A stretch of DNA of 64,000 nt, from contig NZ_JALJRZ010000001.1 in assembly GCF_024519435.1 (NCBI RefSeq), forward strand, positions 496,001-560,000. Direction: 5' to 3'. A program made the translations under genes and the position numbers. Source of the DNA: Terrabacter sp. Ter38 (GTDB taxonomy: Bacteria > Actinomycetota > Actinomycetes > Actinomycetales > Dermatophilaceae). Under the pieces are notes generated by a model, which searched no databases, had not been told where the DNA came from, and worked only from the letters and a program-made list of their open reading frames with translations. Shown piece by piece: positions 40,610 through 50,268 of this stretch. Every line of letters begins with the position of its first letter. Position 1 is the first letter of the stretch.

Positions 40610-41235
40610 CAGTGGTCCCCTTCCAGGGCGGACGTCTCGTCCGGGTCGTGGGTGTCGTCGTGTGCGTCGTCTGAGGAGTCGTCGGAGGAGTCGTCCTCGG
40701 CGTCGTCGACGGCGTCGTCGGTCGCGGTGCCAGAGCGCGAGAACTCGACCTGCACGGTGCCGCGCTGGACGGTGTCGAGGTCGAGGGTCACGTGGCGCGC
40801 CGGGGTCTTCTTCGTGGCGGGGACCTCGAGGGTGAGCGAGTCTGCGCCGACCTCGGTGAGGCGCCCGGTGTCGGTGCCGTCCTGGTGGACGATCTCGACG
40901 AGTCGCCCCACCTGACGCCGGAGCTGGTCGCGAGAGGTGAGCGGTCGGCCGACCCCGGGTGAGGACACCTCGAGGACGTACGGCGCCTGACCCGTCACGT
41001 CGCTCGCGTCCAGCTCGTCGCTCACGGCACGAGTCGCCTCCGCTACGGCGTCGAGCGAGAGCGGCGGGACGGCACTCGTCGTGTCGGCCGCGTCGAGACC
41101 GGCGATGTCGGAGTCGACGAGCACACGGACGAGCCGCCGCTTGCCGGCGGGAGACACGGAGACGTCCTCGACGACGAGCCCGAGGGGCGCGAGCACCGGC
41201 TCGAGCGTCGCTCTGATCTCCTGGGCCGTGCTCAT
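40609..41235 (-). CDS. rimP: Ribosome maturation factor RimP
   Basis: 208 residues. The N-terminal RimP domain contains [23 protein letters not shown], and [16 protein letters not shown] is the family signature. After the C-terminal SH3-like part there is an unusual tail of about 35 residues dominated by Asp, Ser and His (for example [17 protein letters not shown]). RimP helps assemble the 30S head. It is the first gene of the rimP-nusA-ylxR-infB unit and is divergent from the DUF4439 gene across 133 bases. Confidence 0.93.
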   Translation of the reverse strand: MSTAQEIRATLEPVLAPLGLVVEDVSVSPAGKRRLVRVLVDSDIAGLDAADTTSAVPPLSLDAVAEATRAVSDELDASDVTGQAPYVLEVSSPGVGRPLTSRDQLRRQVGRLVEIVHQDGTDTGRLTEVGADSLTLEVPATKKTPARHVTLDLDTVQRGTVQVEFSRSGTATDDAVDDAEDDSSDDSSDDAHDDTHDPDETSALEGDH

Positions 41236-41368
41236 CAGTCGACGCCTCCTGCTCTTCTCGAATGTCCGGCGCCGACGCCCCGAAGGGCGCGACCGGCACC
41301 GCGTGCCCACCACTCTATCGGCGCCGGGGGGTCGTCGCAGACCGCCGCCCGCGTGCGAAGATCTCGGC

Positions 41369-42373
41369 ATGGACGGCGACACCCGTGGGCTCGGGTCACG
41401 GGTGATGGAGGGTCTCGGCCGTCCCCCGCGCCGCCTTCTCGTGCTCGGCGGCGGTGCCGTCGCGCTCGCCCTGCTCGTCGATCGCGGACTGCGCCTCGAC
41501 GTGCCGCCGCCTCCACCACCGGTGCCCACGCGCCGTCCGGCCCCGGACGAGGCGCTCCTGCTCTCGGCGGTGGCCGACCTCGACCACATCGTGGCGGCCG
41601 AGACGTCGGTCCTCGCGGGCGACGAGGGTGGCGGCCTGGTCCGTCGGCTGCGCACCGTCAACCGGGAGCAGCTGCGCGTCCTGCGCGGGCGGCTCACGAA
41701 CGCCGGCGTGCCGACGACCGTCATCGACGCCGCTGTGGCCGCAGGGCCTGCGCCGTCGTCGCGGGCCCGCTCCGCGGGCACTCCCACGCCCTCGGCCGCC
41801 TCGCCGACGAGCCAACCGGCCGTCCGCACCCGCCGGGAGCTGGCCGCCCTGCTCGACTCGCTCGGGCCCGACGACTGGTCCGCGCTCACGACGGCGACCG
41901 TCGACACCCGCCAGCTCCTCGCGGCTGCGTACGGACAACGCCTCGCCGGCGCGGTGCTCCTCGGGCGGGACGTCGCCATGTCGCCGCCGAGCCCGGTGCG
42001 ACCCGAGATCGTGTCCCGCACCTCCCCCCTCGTGTACGCCTTCGAGGTCGTCGCGGCCCAGAGCTCTGGCGAGCAGCGGTCGCAGGCCGAGGACACGCTC
42101 GCCGCACTGGTGCGCCTCGACATCGCCGTTTCGGGCGCGAGCTCGACGACTCCTGCCGGGTGGGCGCTGCCGTACCCCGTCACGACACCCGGGGCGGCCG
42201 GACGGCTCGCGACCGAGACCCTGTCGTCCGCCGTGGACGCGGCCACCGATCTGGCCGCCCCGAGCCCGAGCGCCGCCTCGCTCGAGGACGTCGCACGCTG
42301 GAGCGCCGCCGTCCAGGCACTCGCCGTCGACTGGGACGTGCCCCTGACCGCCTTCCCGGGAGCCACCGCGTGA
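41369..42373 (+). CDS. Ferritin-like DUF4439 protein
   Basis: 334 residues from the ATG at 41369; a second ATG at 41405 (MEGLGRPPRR) would also retain the membrane segment. An N-terminal hydrophobic anchor (about 24-40) and a proline run precede helical sequence. The last 130 residues (RPEIVSRTSPLVYAFEVVAAQ onward) fit the ferritin-like DUF4439 domain found beside rimP in many actinobacteria. No metal site is obvious. It overlaps the next gene by GTGA. Confidence 0.65.
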   Translation: MDGDTRGLGSRVMEGLGRPPRRLLVLGGGAVALALLVDRGLRLDVPPPPPPVPTRRPAPDEALLLSAVADLDHIVAAETSVLAGDEGGGLVRRLRTVNREQLRVLRGRLTNAGVPTTVIDAAVAAGPAPSSRARSAGTPTPSAASPTSQPAVRTRRELAALLDSLGPDDWSALTTATVDTRQLLAAAYGQRLAGAVLLGRDVAMSPPSPVRPEIVSRTSPLVYAFEVVAAQSSGEQRSQAEDTLAALVRLDIAVSGASSTTPAGWALPYPVTTPGAAGRLATETLSSAVDAATDLAAPSPSAASLEDVARWSAAVQALAVDWDVPLTAFPGATA

Positions 42374-43338
42374 GCTACGACCCCATGTACGACCTCATCC
42401 CCGCCCTCTTCGCCCACGAGGTGAGCGGCTACGAGCCCGACGGCTACCTCTCCGGCGAGGACTGGATCGACGCACTGCCCGGGCTCATCACCGACCTGCT
42501 CGCCGACTGGGAGCTCGAGCCGATCGGGCGAGCCACGAACGGCGTGTGCGCGGTGGCCATCCCGGTGCGGCTGCTGGGCTCGGGCCGCGACGTCGTCGGC
42601 GTGAGCGGCGAGGGCATCCTCAAGATCACCTGGCCGCATCCTGAGGCCGCGACCGAGCACCTGGCGCTCCAGACGTGGAACGGGCACGGTGCGGTGCGCC
42701 TCGTGCGGGCCGACCCCGCGCGCTTCGCCCTGCTCCTCGAGCGGCTGCACACCCGCGACCTGACCCGCGTCGACATCGAGGAGGCGTGCGGCGTCATCGG
42801 TGACCTGCTCCGGGTCCTGCGACGACCCCCGCACCCACGCGTGCCCAGCCTCACGGCATACGCCCTCCGTCAGGCCGAGGAGCTGGCGGCGGCACCCGCG
42901 GTGCTGCCGCGGCGCTACCTCGACCAGGCCTCGACGCTCGCCCGCGAGCTCGTCGAGCGGGCCCCCGTCGAGGACCGGCTGCTGCACACCGATCTGCACT
43001 ACACCAACGTCCTCGCCGCCTACCGAACCCCGTGGCTCGCCATCGACCCCAAGCCGATGGCCGGTGACCCGGCGTTCGAGGTGGCTCCGGCCCTGTGGAA
43101 CCGGGCCGGCGAGCTCGGGACGGGCTCCGAGGTGAGGTGGTCGCTGCGTCGGCGCCTCGAGATCATCTGCGAGCGCGCCGGCCTCGACGAGGGCCGGGCC
43201 CGCGCATGGACGATCGTCCGCGAGGCCGACAACGCCCTCGACGCCGCCGAGGCACTGGCGAAGGGCCCTTCCGACGACGCCTGGGCGCACGACCGGATCA
43301 GTCTCGCGGTGACGATCATCAAGGCGATGAACGACTGA
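42370..43338 (+). CDS. Aminoglycoside phosphotransferase-family kinase-like protein
   Basis: 322 residues from the GTG at 42370, coupled to the DUF4439 stop. The kinase-like fold shows the catalytic loop HTDLHYTNVL and the metal-binding AIDPKPMAGDPAFE (Brenner and DPKP motifs), as in the APH/choline-kinase superfamily. It resembles streptomycin/hydroxyurea phosphotransferase-like proteins encoded beside rimP in actinobacteria. Whether it confers resistance or phosphorylates a metabolite is unknown. Confidence 0.78.
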   Translation: MSYDPMYDLIPALFAHEVSGYEPDGYLSGEDWIDALPGLITDLLADWELEPIGRATNGVCAVAIPVRLLGSGRDVVGVSGEGILKITWPHPEAATEHLALQTWNGHGAVRLVRADPARFALLLERLHTRDLTRVDIEEACGVIGDLLRVLRRPPHPRVPSLTAYALRQAEELAAAPAVLPRRYLDQASTLARELVERAPVEDRLLHTDLHYTNVLAAYRTPWLAIDPKPMAGDPAFEVAPALWNRAGELGTGSEVRWSLRRRLEIICERAGLDEGRARAWTIVREADNALDAAEALAKGPSDDAWAHDRISLAVTIIKAMND

Positions 43339-43429
43339 GCCGGCGGGCTCGCGAGCGCCGACACGACAGGCTCGGAACAGACTCGACGACACGTCCACGA
43401 CTTGCGCCCGACGTCGTCGATCAAATCGT

Positions 43430-43460
43430 TTCGACTCCGAGGGGCTCGACGCCTTAACCT
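43430..43460 (+). promoter_or_regulatory. Possible promoter of the MATE gene
   Basis: TTCGAC (43430-43435) and TAACCT (43455-43460) with a 19-base spacer, 40 bases upstream of the ATG. The sequence just upstream (ATCAAATCGTTT) is locally AT-rich for this genome. Confidence 0.35.
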
Positions 43461-43499
43461 TGTCGCGCTCCCCCACCTTCGTTGTCGAAAGGCACTCGC

Positions 43500-44900
43500 A
43501 TGCCTCGCCTTGCCATGCCCACCTCCCGCGACCAGCGCTCGGCCACGCCGACCCCTGCTCGCGAGATCGCGCGCATCGCCGTGCCGGTGAGCATGGAGTT
43601 CGTCCTCATGCTCGTGCTCAACTTCGTCAACCAGATCGTCGTCGGGAGCCTCGGGGCCACCGCGATCGCCGCTGTGGGCTTCTCCAACAGCCTCACCTTC
43701 ATCCTCGCGGTGACGCTCGGCTGTCTCGGCACGTCGGTGAGCATCCTCGTGGCGCGGGCTCACGGCGCCGGTCGCCGGGACGCCCTCGACCACACGGTCA
43801 CGGCCGCGCTGCTCGTGGCCGTCGGGCTCGGCGTCGTCGTCTCGCTCGTTCCCTGGCTCTTCGCCGACCACCTGATGTCGCTCGTCGGGGCCTCCCCGTC
43901 GGTGGCGGCCGCGGGCACCGACTACTTCCGCCTCACCGTCCTCGCGACGCTGCCGGTCATGCTCAGCGCGATCCTCTCCGGCGTCCTCCGTTCGGCCGGC
44001 CGGCCGACGAGCCCCATGATCGCGACGATGGTCACCGTGGTCGCGAACTCGGTGATCGCGTACTCCCTCGTCGTCGGGCTCGGCCCGCTGCCCTCGCTCG
44101 GTGTCGCGGGCGCCGGCTGGGCCACCCTCGTGACGGCCGTCGTCAAGGCGGTCATCCTGCTGTGGATGGCCTACGGACGACGAGCCGTCGTCGGCTGGAG
44201 CCTGCCCGACAGCGTCCGGCAGTGGCGGGCTGTCATCGTCCCCCTCTTCGTCCTCGCGCTCCCACTCGGCGTCACCGAGCTCTTCTGGACCGTCGGGACC
44301 TTCCTCTACAACGTCGTGTTCCAGCAGCTCGGCGACGAGGCGCTGGCCGCCGCGCAGATCGTCACGACGCTGGAGGGCGTCTTCGTCGTGGGCAGCATCG
44401 GGCTCATGAGCGCCACGACCACCCTCGTCGGCCGCTCCGTCGGTCGCGGTGACGTCGACGACGCGATGGCCTGGGTGCGGCGGCTGACCCGCGCGGGCGT
44501 CGGGACGGCTGCCGTCTTCGGGGTCCTCTTCGGCGCAACGGTGCTGCTGCTCGACGTCCTCTTCGGGGAGGCGGGTCGCGACGTGCGCACCATGGCCGGC
44601 GTCGGCATCCTCATCAACGCGGCCTTCCAGGTGGTCAAGGTGCGCAACATGATCGTCGGTGCGGGCGTGCTGCCCAGCGCCAACGACGTGCGCGGGGTCA
44701 TCATGGGCGACGTCGTCGGGGCGTTCCTGGTCGGGCTGCCGCTCGCCGTCCTCCTCGGCCTGCACACGCCACTCGGCTACGTCGGCATCTTCGTGGCCCG
44801 CATCCTCGAGGAGCTGGCCAAGCTCGCCATCTTCACGTGGCGTGCGCGTCGTATCCGCTGGGATCGCCTCGTCACGCCGCGCGAGAGCGTCACCGCCTGA
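43500..44900 (+). CDS. MATE-family multidrug exporter
   Basis: 466 residues with about twelve membrane helices. SMEFVLMLVLNFVNQIVVGSLG at the start and LGVAGAGWATLVTAVVKAVI in the middle are typical of MATE (NorM-like) drug/cation antiporters. A TTG at 43482 is an in-frame alternative, but the ATG at 43500 follows GAAAGG. It is not evidently in an operon with the APH-like gene 161 bases upstream. The substrate is unknown. Confidence 0.87.
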   Translation: MPRLAMPTSRDQRSATPTPAREIARIAVPVSMEFVLMLVLNFVNQIVVGSLGATAIAAVGFSNSLTFILAVTLGCLGTSVSILVARAHGAGRRDALDHTVTAALLVAVGLGVVVSLVPWLFADHLMSLVGASPSVAAAGTDYFRLTVLATLPVMLSAILSGVLRSAGRPTSPMIATMVTVVANSVIAYSLVVGLGPLPSLGVAGAGWATLVTAVVKAVILLWMAYGRRAVVGWSLPDSVRQWRAVIVPLFVLALPLGVTELFWTVGTFLYNVVFQQLGDEALAAAQIVTTLEGVFVVGSIGLMSATTTLVGRSVGRGDVDDAMAWVRRLTRAGVGTAAVFGVLFGATVLLLDVLFGEAGRDVRTMAGVGILINAAFQVVKVRNMIVGAGVLPSANDVRGVIMGDVVGAFLVGLPLAVLLGLHTPLGYVGIFVARILEELAKLAIFTWRARRIRWDRLVTPRESVTA

Positions 44901-44957
44901 CGGCCCGTTCGGTCGCCCGTCGCCCCAGCCGGCGAGGGCGTGCGCGAGAGTGGTGGC

Positions 44958-46964
<2,007 letters not shown>

Positions 46965-47052
46965 GTGGGCGGCGGAGTGGCGGCTGAGGCGACGAACCGC
47001 CCGACATTCGCAACTCGCGGGCCAAACCGCCGCATTCTGCAAGAATCACCGC

Positions 47053-47850
47053 ATGATGGGCTCAGCGCGCACCGCGGTCGTCGTCGAGGACGACGACGAC
47101 ATCCGTGAGCTCATCACGCACAGCCTGACCATGCAGGGCTTCGAGGTCTCGGCGGCGTCCTCGGGACAGGCGGGCCTCGAGCTCGTCGTCGCGACCGACC
47201 CCGACCTCGTCACCCTCGACCTGGGCCTGCCCGACCTCGACGGCATCGAGGTGTGTCGCCGGGTGCGCGACGTGAGCCAGGCCTACGTCGTCATGATCAG
47301 CGCGCGCACCGACGAGATCGACCGCCTCATGGGCCTCGAGATCGGCGCCGACGACTACCTCACCAAGCCGTTCAGCCCTCGCGAGCTGCAGGCCCGCGTC
47401 AACGCGATGTTCCGCCGCCCGCGCACCGGTGGACCCAACGGATCCGACGACGGGGCGGGTTCGTCCAGCGCCACGTCGGCCGCCTCAGCCGTCGTGCCGC
47501 CCGCGGACGGCACGACGCCGGACGAGCCGGCACCCGAGCTCGTGCGTCACGGTCGCATCGCCGTCGACCCGGAGGGCCGCGTCGCCACGGTCGACGACCG
47601 GGAGGTCGACCTGACCCGCACCGAGTTCGACCTGCTGTCGACGCTGATCAGCGCACCGCGCCGCGTGTGGTCGCGCGCCGTCCTCCTCGACAGCCTGTGG
47701 GGACCCGGGTGGTCCGAGGAGCACCTCGTCGAGGTGCACGTGGGCAACCTCCGCCGCAAGCTGAGCCGTCTCGGCCCCGACGGCACGCGTGCCCCGATCC
47801 GGACCGTGCGGGGCGTGGGCTACCGCATGGAGGAGCCCGACGCGTTCTGA
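47053..47850 (+). CDS. OmpR/PhoB-type response regulator (orphan)
   Basis: 265 residues. The receiver domain has the acidic pair at Asp13/Asp14, the phospho-acceptor Asp56 (LDLGLPDLDG) and the conserved Lys in DDYLTKPF. A Ser/Ala/Pro linker of about 50 residues (longer than usual) leads to a winged-helix DNA-binding domain (LTRTEFDLLSTLISAPRRVWSR; VEVHVGNLRRKL; IRTVRGVGYRM). No histidine kinase gene is next to it. It converges on the degenerate Hpt gene and lies close to the flavin electron-transfer cluster. The ATG lacks a recognisable ribosome site; the frame is open to 46573, but that is shadow. Confidence 0.9.
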   Translation: MMGSARTAVVVEDDDDIRELITHSLTMQGFEVSAASSGQAGLELVVATDPDLVTLDLGLPDLDGIEVCRRVRDVSQAYVVMISARTDEIDRLMGLEIGADDYLTKPFSPRELQARVNAMFRRPRTGGPNGSDDGAGSSSATSAASAVVPPADGTTPDEPAPELVRHGRIAVDPEGRVATVDDREVDLTRTEFDLLSTLISAPRRVWSRAVLLDSLWGPGWSEEHLVEVHVGNLRRKLSRLGPDGTRAPIRTVRGVGYRMEEPDAF

Positions 47851-47908
47851 CGCCGACGGCGCTGCTGTGGGACCGCTCCCACGTGTCGCCGCGTCGACGC
47901 GCCGGAGG

Positions 47909-48337
47909 TCAGGCGACGACCGGAGGGGCCGAGCGGTCGAGGTGGGACCGCAGCGCGACGCGTGCACCTGGGGCCAGGCCCAGCATCGACGTCCCGCGTT
48001 CGCGGGCGAGCTCGGTCTCTCCGCGACTGACTGCGTCAATGACGCAGAGCACGGCCGACTCGAGCCGGACGAGTCCGACGGTGGCCGACGAGACGCGCAG
48101 GCTGAGCAGCACGTCCATCGCCGCGACCTGGTCGCGGCGATCGAGCGCAGACGCGGCGCGGGCCAGCCGTGCATCGAGCATCCGCAGGTAGGTCCGGGCG
48201 ATGGAACGGGCGAGGTCGTCGCTCTCGAGCTCCGACGCGAGACGGGTCAGGGCCGTCGGGTCGAGCTGGTCGATCGTGAGTCCGGAACAGGTCGGGCTCA
48301 CGACCTGCTCAGCGGCCACGGCCGGCGCTGACGGCAT
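47909..48337 (-). CDS. Hpt-fold protein lacking the phosphorylatable histidine
   Basis: 142 residues. Residues 23-105 follow the four-helix Hpt pattern: LDPTALTRLASELESDDLAR, then a helix with MLDARLARAASALDRRD, then LLSLRVSSATVG. The last segment aligns with the Hpt motif HxLKGSSATVG, but the histidine is Leu78 and the Lys-Gly is Arg-Val, so phosphotransfer looks impossible. Proteins of this kind could act as adaptors or decoys for receiver domains. The convergent neighbour is a response regulator. The fold call is from pattern only. Confidence 0.6.
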   Translation of the reverse strand: MPSAPAVAAEQVVSPTCSGLTIDQLDPTALTRLASELESDDLARSIARTYLRMLDARLARAASALDRRDQVAAMDVLLSLRVSSATVGLVRLESAVLCVIDAVSRGETELARERGTSMLGLAPGARVALRSHLDRSAPPVVA

Positions 48338-48533
48338 CCGGGCCCTGAGCCGTCCTGGGGCGCTGCGGACGTCGGGCGAGGTCCAGGGTCAGGACGGGCC
48401 GGCCTCCCACCGGCTGGCCCGTCCCGCTCCGGTCCCCTCCCCCCACCGAAAGCTCCGAGTGGGCCCGCCGACCGGGGAGGGCGCCGCAACCGCGCACCGT
48501 CACTGCAGGGTCAGTGTCGGTGCTGACGGTCAT
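48309..48533 (-). CDS. Possible small protein upstream of the Hpt-like gene
   Basis: 74 codons starting at an ATG with a very good ribosome site (GGGAGGAG, 7-8 bases upstream). It overlaps the start of the Hpt-like gene by 29 bases in another frame, so it may be a leader or coupling ORF. The composition is Gly/Arg/Pro-rich and no domain is recognised. The alternative is that the ribosome site belongs to a longer form of the downstream gene, but no frame joins them without a shift. Confidence 0.35.
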   Translation of the reverse strand: MTVSTDTDPAVTVRGCGALPGRRAHSELSVGGGDRSGTGQPVGGRPVLTLDLARRPQRPRTAQGPDAVSAGRGR

Positions 48534-48792
48534 GGCGCTCTCCTCCCCGGATCGGCGGGCACTCGCCCGAAGGTCTCTGAGTCAGCGAGCCGGTCCCCCG
48601 ACCGTTGCTGCTGATGAGGACGACTCTGCCGCGCCAACTGCAAGGTGCGAGGCCCAGGGCGCGCATGGTTTGCGCAAGAAAGCCTCAAGGCCCTACCGGT
48701 TCGGTCAGGCGTGCGCCTCTTGTCCTGCACACATCCCGACGGGTGGCTGAGGGGGCGACGCCAGGGCGCGCGCCACGGCGCGCTGTGCGGGG
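48534..48792. other. Intergenic region between apbE and the small ORF
   Basis: About 260 bases without a convincing gene. It probably carries the promoter for the minus-strand small ORF/Hpt-like pair. A short GCGCGCC-AC-GGCGCGC hairpin (48768-48783) just after the apbE stop may help termination. Small open frames here look like noise. Confidence 0.4.
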
Positions 48793-49593
48793 TCAGAGGG
48801 CCGTCGAGAGGTAGTCCGTCGCGCTCGTCGCGAAGGCCTCGCTCGTGCGCTCCGATCCGACGAAGAGTGCCGTGGCCCAGATGTCGGCCCACAGCAGGGT
48901 CGGTCCGGTCACCGTCACGGATCCGGGACGTCCGACGAGCTCACCGGACGCCGGGTCGTAGAGGTGGGCACCCCGGGCCGCCGTCCCCGAGGTCGCCACG
49001 GCCCCACGCGTCAGCGTCAGGGTGTGCGCGACCCGTTGCCGGTCGCGTGGGTCCTCGACGCCGACCCGCCAGACGATGGCCTCGGGTCCCTCAGCGCGCA
49101 CGTCGGGATGGGCACCGATCAGGATGTCGCCACCGGCATTGATGCAGAAGGAGATCCGCTCCAGCGCCGACAGGGGCACTGATGCACGGTCGACGGCCCA
49201 CCCCTTGACGAGGCCTGTCGGGTCGAACGCGAGGTCACCGTCTCCCGTGGGCAGCAGGGTCGTGAACGCCCCCTGGGTGAGCACCTCGGCCTCCTGCCCG
49301 ATGCGCAGTGCCTCCTCCACGAGAGGACTGCACTGCGCGACTTCGACCTCCTCGCGGCGCAGGCGCATGAGGTCGGAGTCGGCGCGGTAGGTCGAGAAGA
49401 TCGAGTCCATCTCGCGAAGGATCCGAAAGGCCGACGCCACCGCCTCGTGGGCGGCGAGACCGTCGACGTCGTCGCCGCGCAGGTGGATGGAGATCGGCAT
49501 ACCCATGATCTGCTCGACCCACGCCCGCCGTGCCGGCGTGGGGGCGGGGTCGGGGACGCCGGGCTGGCGCGGTCGCGTGACGGGTCGGCTCAT
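48793..49593 (-). CDS. apbE: FAD:protein FMN transferase
   Basis: 266 residues, somewhat short for ApbE, with no signal peptide or lipobox at the N-terminus. MGMPISIHLRG, EMDSIFSTYRADSDLMRL, DPTGLVKGWAVD, INAGGDILI and VATSGTAARGAHLYDP are the family's FAD- and metal-binding segments. ApbE moves FMN from FAD onto a Thr of an SGAT motif in target proteins. The gene just upstream (FMN-binding protein) has exactly such a motif, so it is the likely target. It is the last gene of the three-gene flavin cluster. Confidence 0.88.
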   Translation of the reverse strand: MSRPVTRPRQPGVPDPAPTPARRAWVEQIMGMPISIHLRGDDVDGLAAHEAVASAFRILREMDSIFSTYRADSDLMRLRREEVEVAQCSPLVEEALRIGQEAEVLTQGAFTTLLPTGDGDLAFDPTGLVKGWAVDRASVPLSALERISFCINAGGDILIGAHPDVRAEGPEAIVWRVGVEDPRDRQRVAHTLTLTRGAVATSGTAARGAHLYDPASGELVGRPGSVTVTGPTLLWADIWATALFVGSERTSEAFATSATDYLSTAL

Positions 49594-49626
49594 GTTCGCT
49601 CCTTGGTCGCCTGTCTCAAGAGTGCC

Positions 49627-50205
49627 TCAGAGGTTGGCCTGGTCGATGGCGGACTGCAGGGACTGCGTGTAGCCGTCCCAGGTGTACGTGGCACCGGACA
49701 CGACATCGATCTGCGCGGACTGGGCGCTGACGGCCTCCTGGTTGTAGACCGGGACGGCGGCCGAGTTGATCATCTGGTCGTGCCGGTCGTTCCACGGGAC
49801 CTGGAGCACCTCGGCGGCCGTGATCTTGCCGCTCTGGACGGTGATCTGGACCTGGACGTTGCCGAAGCGGGTCATGACGGCGTCACCGGCGTACGTCTTC
49901 GCCGCGGACGAGGTGCTCGTCGAGCCGGACGAGCCCGAGGAGCCGGACGAGCCCGAGGACGACGACGAGGACGAGGACGAGCCTGACGTGGTGGTGTCGT
50001 CGGCGGGCTCCTGACCGGAGGAGTCGGTCGAGGACGCGGACGACGACCCGGACGCGGAGCCGGTGCTGGCCGAGGTCTTGCTGCTCGTCGTCACCTGACG
50101 GGTCTCCGCGGCCACGACGGCGGACGAGCTGCGGGACGTGCTGTAGCTCAAGAGGAGGACGAGCACGGTCAGGGTGCTCATGGCCCAGAGGACGATGCGA
50201 CGCAT
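49627..50205 (-). CDS. FMN-binding domain protein, membrane-anchored, ApbE target
   Basis: 192 residues from the ATG at 50205. One N-terminal membrane helix (about 4-22) is followed by a long Ser/Gly/Thr linker (about 30-100), then an FMN-binding domain. Its VVSGATYTWDGY carries the SGAT-T site where ApbE attaches FMN through phosphoester to threonine. The outward domain could shuttle electrons from the ferric-reductase-like membrane protein encoded just upstream. The 60-base longer frame to 50265 is rejected because it would start before the membrane helix. Confidence 0.85.
   Translation of the reverse strand: MRRIVLWAMSTLTVLVLLLSYSTSRSSSAVVAAETRQVTTSSKTSASTGSASGSSSASSTDSSGQEPADDTTTSGSSSSSSSSSGSSGSSGSSGSTSTSSAAKTYAGDAVMTRFGNVQVQITVQSGKITAAEVLQVPWNDRHDQMINSAAVPVYNQEAVSAQSAQIDVVSGATYTWDGYTQSLQSAIDQANL
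49918..49985. repeat. Low-complexity GAGGACGAG/GAGCCCGAGGAG tract in the FMN-binding gene
   Basis: Short imperfect repeats encode the SSGSSGSSG-type linker. Such tracts are prone to length change by slippage, so linker length may differ between strains. Confidence 0.7.
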
Positions 50206-50268
50206 GGGGGGCTCGATTCGGTTCGGGTCGGTGCACGTCGCGGAGTCGGGCGCGACGGCTGCCAAATC

